Assembly (NCBI GenBank): GCA_028691385.1
Contig: JAQUZL010000057.1
Location: 1-11,571, forward strand
Reading direction: 5' to 3'
DNA: 11,571 nucleotides
Origin: Oscillospiraceae bacterium
Lineage (GTDB): Bacteria > Bacillota > Clostridia > Oscillospirales > Oscillospiraceae
Positions 1-5,312 of this stretch are shown in pieces (within the stretch, counting starts at the first letter, position 1; every line of letters starts with the position of its first letter). Made by a program: the position numbers and the translations under genes. The notes below the pieces were generated by a model. That model saw only the letters and a list, made by a program, of their open reading frames with translations. It made no database searches and had not been told where the DNA came from.

Positions 1-2
1 AG

Positions 3-320
3 CTGTCTATTTTCCGCTTCCGCAAGGCGTCGCTCGCCTCCACCTTTGCCGCGTCGGTGTTCCCCGAACCGTCCGGGCAGAAAGCGTCGCGGGGTAGGGT
101 CTTTACGCCGCCGCCCGGCGCATCCACCGCCGTGCTTGCCATGACCGCGCGCTGCGTGCCGGGTACGCGGGTATGCCACCGCCAGTTCGGCGCGGGCAAC
201 ATTGTCGCCCGCGAGGGGGATTTGGTGACGATATTATTCGACAGCGGCACGCAAAAGCGCTTTTTGCTCACCGTCGCCCTGCAACAGGGATTCCTCAGCA
301 TGGACGCCGGTGCGCCCTGA
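3..320 (+). CDS. C-terminal end of a probable PcrA/UvrD-type DNA helicase (5' partial)
   Basis: The reading frame is open to the left edge of the window, so this is the tail of a longer protein; internal GTG or ATG codons are not needed as starts. The last ~50 residues (GTRVCHRQFGAGNIV, then GD, VTILFDSGTQKRF, QQGFLSM) follow the pattern G-x-V-x-H-x-x-F-G-x-G-x-[IV]...G-D...V-x-F-D-x-G-x-K. That pattern is the small Tudor-like beta domain at the very C-terminus of Firmicutes PcrA/UvrD helicases, where it helps contact RNA polymerase. The preceding ~50 residues are rich in Ala, Pro, Ser and Arg and would be the variable linker between the helicase core and this domain. No helicase motif lies in the window, so the family call rests on the tail alone. 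Other proteins carry similar Tudor-like ends, and a frame disruption in the odd linker cannot be excluded. Confidence 0.5.
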   Translation: MSIFRFRKASLASTFAASVFPEPSGQKASRGRVFTPPPGASTAVLAMTARCVPGTRVCHRQFGAGNIVAREGDLVTILFDSGTQKRFLLTVALQQGFLSMDAGAP

Positions 321-400
321 TCGGCGCATCCCGCGCAGTGACCGAAACCGCCGCCTCTCGATCTCATTGCCTGTTTGCCTTCCCATTTTTGCCTTTTCCT

Positions 401-475
401 GTCACTTAGAGCGCAGCGAGGAATCCTTCCCCGTCCCTCGTCGTTATCAATTCTTCATCGCTTCGCTCCTCTAAA
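401..475. repeat. REP/MITE-like palindromic repeat
   Basis: The left arm (401-426) reads GTCACTTAGAGCGCAGCGAG followed by GAATCC. The right arm (450-475), read on the minus strand, is TTTTAGAGGAGCGAAGCGAT followed by GAAGAAT. The two arms are imperfect inverted copies of the same unit around a ~23-nt spacer. The unit resembles an intergenic palindromic repeat I recall from many bacterial phyla, with a consensus like GTCATTCTGAGCG-n-AGCGAAGAATC. The comparison to that family is from memory; the internal inverted symmetry is visible directly. Such elements are usually non-coding and found in intergenic space. Confidence 0.55.
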
Positions 476-520
476 AGCCAGACGGCGCGCCCGCAACATG
501 CGGGCGCGCCGTCTGGCTTT
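474..520. terminator. Perfect 22-bp hairpin, bidirectional terminator between convergent genes
   Basis: Arms 474-495 and 499-520 are perfectly complementary over 22 bp, mostly G/C, with a 3-nt loop (ACA). On the plus strand the hairpin ends in CTTTGTTC. On the minus strand it ends in four T residues followed by AGAGG. It lies between the helicase tail and the stop codon of the minus-strand methyltransferase, so it can serve both transcripts. The T-runs are short, but the stem is exceptionally strong. Confidence 0.75.
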
Positions 521-596
521 GTTCATAAAACCGATCATCCTGACCGGCCGAAATCGATTAACGCAGGACACAAGTACACGCTTTTCCTTCGGACGC

Positions 597-1958
597 TCAA
601 TCGCCCGCTGCAGTTTTGATGAGCTGCACCACGGTTTCCACATGGGCGCAGCGGGGGAACAGGTCTACCGCTTCCGCGCTTTGCGGCGCATAGCCCAGTG
701 CGGTAAAGCGCTTCACGTCCCGGGCTAGGGTGGCCGGATCGCAGGATACATAGACCACTCGCGCCGGCTGCATGGCCGCGATAGCGTCTACCACCTCCGG
801 AGCCAGTCCTTTTCGTGGCGGGTCGACGGTCACAACGTCCGGGCGAGAGCCGTCCGCGCGGAACTTCTGCGCGGCAGCGCTGGCGTCGGCGCAGAAAAAG
901 CTGGCGTTGTCTATGCCGTTTTCCCGGGCATTTTCCTTGGCGTCGGCAATGGCAGACGCAATCAGCTCCACGCCCACTACTGTTTTGGCGCGGGACGCCA
1001 TGGCAAGGGTAATCGTGCCGGTACCGCAATAGAGGTCGAGCACCGTTTCCGTGCCGTGCAAATCTGCCGCGTCGATGGCAAGGCCATACAGGGTTTCTGC
1101 CTGATCGCGGTTCACCTGATAGAACGAGCGGGGACTAAGGCGAAAACGCAGGCCGCACAGCACGTCGTCGATGGTGTCGCTGCCATAGATGGTCTTGAAT
1201 TTATCGCCCATGATGGCATTGCCCATGCGGGAATTAAAGCACAGCACCACACCGGTGATCTCCGGCACGGCCGCGCGCAGATAGGCCGTCAAGCGGTCGG
1301 ACGCTGGGACGGATTTGCCGTTCACCACGATACAGACGAGAATTTCCCCGGTCTGAAAGCCGCTGCGGACAAAAATATGCCGCACGCAACCGCCGCCATG
1401 GTCGTCATACGCCGGGACGTGGCACTCGCGCATCCACTGAATGACCGCGCCGCGAATGGTATCCGCCTGCTCGGATTGCAGCCGGCAGCGGGTGATGGGG
1501 ATGAGGTCATGGCTGCGCTGACGGAAAAAGCCCGCGTCCGGCTGGCCGTCCACCTCGGCTACCGGGTAGAGCGCCTTGTTGCGGTAGCCGTCGGGCTGCG
1601 CCGCGCCATGGATTTTCACCTCGCCCGGGTCCCAGCCGCCGATGCGCGTGAGCGCGTCGCGCACCCGCTCGGACTTGGCGCGCAGCTCCTCGGCATAGTC
1701 CATATGACGAAACGCGCAGCCGCCGCACTTGCCATAGACCGCGCAGCCCGGATCTGTCCTGTTTGGCGAGGATTTCAGCAGGGTTTCCACCTTGCCATAG
1801 GCGATGGTGGGCGTGACGCGCAGGATTTTTACCTGCGCCTGCTCGCCCTTGAGGGCGTTGGGCACAAAGACAGCCTGCCCCTCGATGTGGGCGACGGCCA
1901 GTCCCTCGGACGTGTAGCCGGTAAAATCGGCGATATAAACTTCATTTTTATTCAGCAT
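597..1958 (-). CDS. 23S rRNA (uracil-5-)-methyltransferase, RlmD/RlmCD (RumA/TrmA) family
   Basis: This enzyme transfers a methyl group from S-adenosylmethionine to C5 of a uridine in 23S rRNA, in the cytoplasm. From the chosen start (453 aa) the order is an N-terminal TRAM RNA-binding domain (about 1-60), an Fe-S cluster motif (Cys72, Cys78-GG-Cys81, fourth Cys158), the SPRSFYQVN motif (275-283), the SAM-binding DLYCGTGTI (308-316), DPPRKG (379-384), the catalytic nucleophile Cys406 in VSCDP, and the general base Glu441 in HVETVVQL. All family signatures are intact. A longer start exists at 1970, but GGGAGG lies between the two ATGs and serves the second, so I place the start at 1958; the longer start would also sit inside the parS site. 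It is the second gene after the lipoprotein gene, 29 nt away, and shares its promoter. The family cannot tell U747 from U1939 specificity (RlmC, RlmD or dual RlmCD). Confidence 0.93.
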   Translation of the reverse strand: MLNKNEVYIADFTGYTSEGLAVAHIEGQAVFVPNALKGEQAQVKILRVTPTIAYGKVETLLKSSPNRTDPGCAVYGKCGGCAFRHMDYAEELRAKSERVRDALTRIGGWDPGEVKIHGAAQPDGYRNKALYPVAEVDGQPDAGFFRQRSHDLIPITRCRLQSEQADTIRGAVIQWMRECHVPAYDDHGGGCVRHIFVRSGFQTGEILVCIVVNGKSVPASDRLTAYLRAAVPEITGVVLCFNSRMGNAIMGDKFKTIYGSDTIDDVLCGLRFRLSPRSFYQVNRDQAETLYGLAIDAADLHGTETVLDLYCGTGTITLAMASRAKTVVGVELIASAIADAKENARENGIDNASFFCADASAAAQKFRADGSRPDVVTVDPPRKGLAPEVVDAIAAMQPARVVYVSCDPATLARDVKRFTALGYAPQSAEAVDLFPRCAHVETVVQLIKTAAGD

Positions 1959-1969
1959 GGTTCCTCCCA

Positions 1970-1985
1970 TGTTTCACGTGAAACA
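1970..1985. promoter_or_regulatory. parS site 1 (ParB/Spo0J nucleation site)
   Basis: The sequence TGTTTCACGTGAAACA is a perfect 16-bp palindrome, 18 bp with the flanking A/T at 1969-1986. It matches the chromosomal parS consensus known from Bacillus and relatives. It lies in the 29-nt gap between the lipoprotein stop codon and the methyltransferase ribosome binding site. No T-run follows, so it is not a terminator. The site is about 2.45 kb from a second copy next to parA, and the cognate parB gene is in this window. Confidence 0.93.
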
Positions 1986-1987
1986 TT

Positions 1988-2707
1988 TCAGTTCGGCATC
2001 GTGAAGATGTCCGAGATTTCGTCGTAAGGAATGATGACCTGCACCGGCGTTTGCGCCAAAGTGCCTGCCTGATAGAACACGCCGTAGCCCTCCGGCGTCA
2101 GGTAAAATGCGTCCTTATCAAAGGTGCTGACGCACAGGCTTTCCCACTCCAGCGCAAGACCCTCCTGCCCATCCAGCGCCGCGGCCACAAGGCCGGTCAG
2201 CCGCTCGGTATAGGTTTGCTCATCTACGGTAAACAGGAAATCCGACGTATAAAGTCCGCCGGTCGTGACGTCAAAGGTTTCGGCGCGGAAGGTTTCGTCC
2301 GCGTCCTCGCCAAGAACAATGGAGCGCAAAACGGAAATGGTCTGTCCCGCGTTATAGGTCACGGTGAAGTCTGCGGTAATTTCCTCGTCCAAATGGGACT
2401 GGTAAACCTGGCCAATGTTATCATAGTACTGGTCAATGATCTGCACGCCGTCGCCATCGCCCTCCAAAATGGGTAGCGCCACATGAATGCCCTCGGCGGG
2501 AATGATATTTCGCGCAATCTCCACAGCCTGCGGCACTTCCTCCTGCGTTTGCTCCGCCGAAGGAATCACGTCCGGCTGCGTTTGCGCCGGAATCTGCGGC
2601 GTCTGCTCCGTCGCCGGCGGCTGGGGCGCAGGCTGTGGTTTCTGCCCGCAGGCAGCAAGGGATGCAACAAGCGTCGCCGCCACAAGCGCTGTGATAATGC
2701 GTTTCAT
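1988..2707 (-). CDS. Secreted lipoprotein with a DUF3298 (RsiV-like) C-terminal domain
   Basis: The 239-aa product begins with a lipoprotein signal peptide: basic KR, a hydrophobic stretch and the lipobox SLAAC, with the lipidated cysteine at residue 20. A Pro/Gln/Thr-rich linker (about 21-62) follows, typical of proteins displayed outside the membrane. The region ETFDVTTGGLYTSDFLF (about 143-159) and the C-terminal FYLTPEGYGVFYQAG with IPYDEI match the DUF4163/DUF3298 fold seen in the anti-sigma factor RsiV and in PdaC-type proteins. There is no N-terminal anti-sigma domain and no sigma factor nearby, so an RsiV-like role is unlikely; a cell-envelope or lysozyme-binding role is only inference. 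The ribosome binding site AGGAGG lies 6 nt before the ATG. It is the first gene of a minus-strand unit with the rRNA methyltransferase and has its own promoter (2749-2777). Confidence 0.82.
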   Translation of the reverse strand: MKRIITALVAATLVASLAACGQKPQPAPQPPATEQTPQIPAQTQPDVIPSAEQTQEEVPQAVEIARNIIPAEGIHVALPILEGDGDGVQIIDQYYDNIGQVYQSHLDEEITADFTVTYNAGQTISVLRSIVLGEDADETFRAETFDVTTGGLYTSDFLFTVDEQTYTERLTGLVAAALDGQEGLALEWESLCVSTFDKDAFYLTPEGYGVFYQAGTLAQTPVQVIIPYDEISDIFTMPN

Positions 2708-2748
2708 GGAATTCCTCCTATTATAATAAGGTAAGGGCAGTTTTGTTT

Positions 2749-2777
2749 AGTATACCACAAATTGCCGCAGCAGTAAA
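2749..2777 (-). promoter_or_regulatory. Sigma-A-type promoter of the lipoprotein-methyltransferase unit
   Basis: Read on the minus strand, TTTACT (2777-2772) and TATACT (2754-2749) are spaced by 17 bp. They lie about 42 nt upstream of the lipoprotein start codon. The -35 matches the consensus at 4 of 6 positions and the -10 at 5 of 6. Confidence 0.7.
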
Positions 2778-2799
2778 TGCGCATTTCTGCGGGAAGGGA

Positions 2800-2828
2800 T
2801 TGCTTTCCGGGATAAAAATTCGTACAAT
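2800..2828 (+). promoter_or_regulatory. Sigma-A-type promoter of the radical SAM gene
   Basis: TTGCTT (2800-2805) and TACAAT (2823-2828) are spaced by exactly 17 bp. The predicted transcription start is near 2835, which leaves only about 11 nt before the preferred start codon at 2846. The promoter is back to back with the lipoprotein promoter. Confidence 0.65.
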
Positions 2829-2845
2829 GGGCGCAGGTGATGCTG

Positions 2846-3733
2846 ATGTTGACATATGAAGCCTGCACGCTCTGCCCGCGGATGTGCGGCGTGAACCGCG
2901 CAGCCGGCGCGCGCGGCGTATGCGGGATGGACGCACAGATGCGCGTGGCGCGCGCCATGCCGCATTTTTGGGAGGAGCCGCCGATCTCCGGCAGCTTCGG
3001 CTCGGGCGCGGTGTTTTTTTCCGGCTGCACGCTGGGATGCCGGTTCTGTCAGAACGCGCAAATCTCGTCGGAAGGCTATGGCGCGGCAATTTCTCCTGCA
3101 AAATTGCGGGAAATCTTTTTGCGGCTCCTTGAAGAGGAGGGCTGCCAGAATATCAATTTGGTGACGCCCACCCACTTTCTGCCGTCTATTCTACCGGCGC
3201 TCACGCCCAAGCTGCCTGCGCCGGTGGTCTATAACTGCGGCGGTTATGAGCGCGTGGAAACGCTTCGCGCGCTGGAAGGTCTGGTGGACATTTACCTGCC
3301 GGACTTCAAATACTGGACGGGCGCGCTCGCGCAGGATCTGGCCGGCGCGGCGGATTACCCGGCCGTCGCCAAGGCCGCGATTTCGGAGATGGTGCGCCAG
3401 ACCGGCCCTGCGCAATATGACGCGGAGGGCGGCATGACCCGTGGCACGCTGGTGCGCCATCTGGTGCTGCCCGGGCAGGTGGGCAATTCGCTGGACATTC
3501 TGTCGTGGTTGTCGGAAGCCTTTCCAAGGGGAACGGTTCCGGTTTCCGTCATGTGCCAGTACACGCCCATGCCGGGGATGACCGCACCCTATGACCGGCG
3601 TGTGACGGCGGACGAATACGCGGCGGTTATGAGCTGGATGCGTCTGTGCGGCTTGGACGACGGCTTTGTGCAGGATTTTGACGCCGCTTCCGGGGAATTT
3701 ATTCCGTCATTTCAGCTGGAGGGCGTGCTGTAG
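2846..3733 (+). CDS. PflX-like radical SAM Fe-S protein (COG1313 family)
   Basis: The 295-aa product has the radical SAM cluster motif CTLGCRFC (Cys61, Cys65, Cys68), which binds a 4Fe-4S cluster and S-adenosylmethionine. A second set of cysteines lies at the N-terminus (CTLCPRMC: Cys7, Cys10, Cys14; then GVCG, Cys26), the hallmark of the uncharacterised PflX group related to pyruvate formate-lyase activases. Further family features are GSGAVFFSGC, VTPTHFLPSI, YNCGGYE and YLPDFKYW. The substrate is unknown. No glycyl radical enzyme gene is nearby, so activase activity is not supported by context. GTG 2837 and ATG 2840 are in frame, but the 16S-complementary AGGTGAT (2835-2841) fits ATG 2846 and family N-termini. 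The mRNA would have an unusually short leader. It is divergent from the lipoprotein gene. Confidence 0.87.
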   Translation: MLTYEACTLCPRMCGVNRAAGARGVCGMDAQMRVARAMPHFWEEPPISGSFGSGAVFFSGCTLGCRFCQNAQISSEGYGAAISPAKLREIFLRLLEEEGCQNINLVTPTHFLPSILPALTPKLPAPVVYNCGGYERVETLRALEGLVDIYLPDFKYWTGALAQDLAGAADYPAVAKAAISEMVRQTGPAQYDAEGGMTRGTLVRHLVLPGQVGNSLDILSWLSEAFPRGTVPVSVMCQYTPMPGMTAPYDRRVTADEYAAVMSWMRLCGLDDGFVQDFDAASGEFIPSFQLEGVL

Positions 3734-3768
3734 CATCCCGGCGCGCCGTCTTGAAAAAATGGTTTTTG

Positions 3769-3788
3769 TGGCAATCAAGCGTTTGCCA
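3769..3788. promoter_or_regulatory. Inverted repeat over the lexA -35 box: operator or weak terminator
   Basis: TGGCAA (3769-3774) and TTGCCA (3783-3788) form an inverted repeat with an 8-nt centre. The right arm is the lexA -35 hexamer itself, and it is followed by TTTT. An outer pair, AAAATGG and CCATTTT, could extend it. The element could be an operator controlling lexA, or a weak terminator for the radical SAM gene, or both. Confidence 0.45.
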
Positions 3789-3811
3789 TTTTCCAAGCAG
3801 TGTGCTATGAT
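3783..3811 (+). promoter_or_regulatory. Sigma-A-type promoter of lexA
   Basis: TTGCCA (3783-3788) and TATGAT (3806-3811) are spaced by 17 bp. The predicted transcription start near 3818 lies just before the GGAGGGG ribosome binding site (3821-3827). This excludes the upstream in-frame ATG at 3800 as the translation start. Confidence 0.75.
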
Positions 3812-3832
3812 ATGAAAAATGGAGGGGTCATT

Positions 3833-4408
3833 ATGCCACGCACCAGTAACAAAGCAGCGGAGATTTACACGTTTTTACAGGACTTTTTTGCGGAACACGG
3901 CTATTCGCCCTCCATTCGTGAGATCTGTGAGGGCGTGGGGCTGCGCTCCACCGCCTCGGTGCATTACCATTTGGAAGCGCTGAAAAAGCAGGGGCGCATC
4001 CAGTTTGCCTCGGAGAAAAAGCGCGCGATCACCCTGCCGATGGCGCTGCCGCATCAGGTGCCGATCCTTGGCGTGGTCACAGCGGGCTACCCCATTCTCG
4101 CGGTGGAAAACATCGAGGGATATCTGCCATGGGATGGCGAGGAGGACTGCTTTGCCCTGCGTGTGCGGGGCGATTCCATGATCGGCGCCGGGATACTGGA
4201 CGGCGACCGCGTGGTGGTGCATTCGCAGCCGACGGCGGACAGCGGCCGCATTGTGGTGGCGCTGCTGGGCGATGAGGCCACCGTGAAGCGCCTGTCGATT
4301 GGCGCGGACGGCGTGTGGCTGCTGCCGGAAAATCCGAACTATTTGCCCATCGACGGCCGGGAAGCCACGCTGCTCGGCGTGGTTCGCGCCGTGATTCGCA
4401 TCTATTGA
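3833..4408 (+). CDS. lexA: LexA repressor, SOS response regulator (serine autopeptidase)
   Basis: LexA represses DNA-repair genes and cleaves itself when bound to RecA filaments on single-stranded DNA. The 191-aa product has an N-terminal winged helix-turn-helix (about 1-65; recognition region SIREICEGVGLRSTASVHYH) and a C-terminal S24 peptidase domain. The autocleavage bond Ala84-Gly85 is present in VTAGYP. The catalytic pair is Ser115 in VRGDSM and Lys152 in EATVKRL. All are intact, so the protein should be inducible. The start follows GGAGGGG with 5 nt spacing. No Bacillus-type SOS box (GAAC-N4-GTTC) is visible in the 99-nt upstream region. Transcription probably ends at the palindrome beginning 7 nt after the stop codon, which also contains parS. 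Its place beside parAB is not a functional link by itself. Confidence 0.95.
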   Translation: MPRTSNKAAEIYTFLQDFFAEHGYSPSIREICEGVGLRSTASVHYHLEALKKQGRIQFASEKKRAITLPMALPHQVPILGVVTAGYPILAVENIEGYLPWDGEEDCFALRVRGDSMIGAGILDGDRVVVHSQPTADSGRIVVALLGDEATVKRLSIGADGVWLLPENPNYLPIDGREATLLGVVRAVIRIY

Positions 4409-4415
4409 GCTGCCG

Positions 4416-4447
4416 CGCGCCAATGTTTCACGTGAAACATTGGCGCG
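4416..4447 (+). terminator. lexA terminator with parS at its centre
   Basis: Positions 4416-4447 form a perfect 32-bp palindrome whose arms end in CGCGCC and GGCGCG. As RNA it folds into a long stem with a minimal loop. It is followed at once by TTTTTCTT (4448-4455), the pattern of an intrinsic terminator. It begins 7 nt after the lexA stop codon and precedes the parA promoter. The inner 16 bp are parS. Confidence 0.72.
4424..4439. promoter_or_regulatory. parS site 2 (ParB/Spo0J nucleation site upstream of parA)
   Basis: TGTTTCACGTGAAACA is identical to the copy at 1970-1985. It sits 36 nt upstream of the parA -35 box and about 100 nt before the parA start codon. ParB bound here could also affect parAB expression or lexA readthrough; that is inference. 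Confidence 0.94.
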
Positions 4448-4475
4448 TTTTTCTTATGGAATGGGGTCTGCTCTC

Positions 4476-4503
4476 TTGCAATGCAGGCAGAATCTGTTAT
4501 AAT
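4476..4503 (+). promoter_or_regulatory. Sigma-A-type promoter of the parAB unit
   Basis: TTGCAA (4476-4481) and a consensus TATAAT (4498-4503) are spaced by 16 bp. They lie about 35 nt upstream of the parA start, between parS site 2 and the ribosome binding site GAAAGGAG (4521-4528). Confidence 0.72.
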
Positions 4504-4536
4504 AGGTTTCACCCCCCTTTGAAAGGAGAACATACC

Positions 4537-5307
4537 ATGGGAATGATTGTTGCCATGGTCAATCAGAAGGGCGGCGTCGGCAAAACGACCACCGCAGTCA
4601 ACCTGACCGCAGCGATGGTCGAGCGCGGCGCAAAGGTACTTCTGTGCGACTTCGACCCCCAGGCCAATGCGACCTCCGGGTTCGGCGTTTCCAAGGCGCG
4701 CCCCAAGGCCACCACCTATGACGTGGTTATCGGCGGCGCAGACGCCAAGGACGCCATCATCCACACCAAATTCGGCGATATTATGCCGTCTGGCGCGGCG
4801 CTCTCCGGCGCCGGCATTGAGCTGGTGAGCGTGCCGGATCGGGAACATCGCCTTGGGCAGGCGCTTGCGTCCGTTCGCAGTGCCTATGACTATATCTTAA
4901 TTGATTGTCCGCCATCGCTGGAGCTGCTGACGCTCAATGCACTTTGTGCGGCCGATACGATTTGTATTCCCGTTCAGTGCGAATACTATGCGCTGGAGGG
5001 TCTTTCCGACCTGATGGGCACGCTGCGCGCGGTCAAGCAGCGACTGAACCCCAAGCTTGACATATTTGGACTGATTTTGACCATGTTTGACGGCCGCACC
5101 AATTTTTCCATGCAGGTTGCCGAAGAAGTGCGTCGACATTTCCCGGGAAAGGTTTTTAATGCCGTGATTCCCCGCAATGTGCGGCTGGCCGAAGCGCCCA
5201 GCCACGGCGTGCCGGTGTTTGCCTACGACCGCGCGAGCCGCGGCGCGGTGGCCTATGCGGCGCTGGCAGACGAAATCGTTGCAAAATACCGTCCCGGAAA
5301 GGAGTGA
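4537..5307 (+). CDS. parA: Chromosome partitioning ATPase ParA (Soj)
   Basis: ParA/Soj is a cytoplasmic ATPase that dimerises on ATP, coats nucleoid DNA and works with ParB-parS to separate replication origins; in Bacillus it also regulates DnaA. The 256-aa product matches Soj length (about 253). It has the deviant Walker A motif KGGVGKTT (11-18, with the signature Lys11 and Lys16), the switch region CDFDPQAN (37-44, Asp40) and the Walker B-type ILIDCPPS (120-127, Asp123). The short N-terminus lacks the helix-turn-helix of plasmid type Ia ParA, which marks it as chromosomal. The start is ATG 4537, preceded by GAAAGGAG; a longer frame reading back into lexA is spurious because it starts before the promoter. 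parB follows after 5 nt. The promoter and parS lie just upstream. Confidence 0.96.
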   Translation: MGMIVAMVNQKGGVGKTTTAVNLTAAMVERGAKVLLCDFDPQANATSGFGVSKARPKATTYDVVIGGADAKDAIIHTKFGDIMPSGAALSGAGIELVSVPDREHRLGQALASVRSAYDYILIDCPPSLELLTLNALCAADTICIPVQCEYYALEGLSDLMGTLRAVKQRLNPKLDIFGLILTMFDGRTNFSMQVAEEVRRHFPGKVFNAVIPRNVRLAEAPSHGVPVFAYDRASRGAVAYAALADEIVAKYRPGKE

Positions 5308-5312
5308 CCGAA

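Larger units (their letters stand above)
321..596. other. Convergent intergenic region
   Basis: This stretch separates the plus-strand helicase tail from the minus-strand methyltransferase. It holds a REP/MITE-like imperfect palindrome (about 401-475) directly followed by a perfect hairpin (474-520). Open frames here are short, overlap these inverted repeats and have no ribosome binding site, so I see no gene. Confidence 0.7.

Noticed and set aside
1056..2027. 323-codon plus-strand frame opposite the methyltransferase
   Set aside because: It is the complement of a gene with all catalytic motifs intact and has no ribosome binding site.
3530..3542. SOS-like palindrome GGAACGGTTCC inside the radical SAM gene
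   Set aside because: It is within coding sequence, far from a promoter, and the centre is too short for the GAAC-N4-GTTC box.
4315..4536. N-terminal extension of ParA reading back through lexA
   Set aside because: It would start inside lexA, upstream of the terminator and the parA promoter; ATG 4537 has a good ribosome binding site and gives the Soj-type N-terminus.
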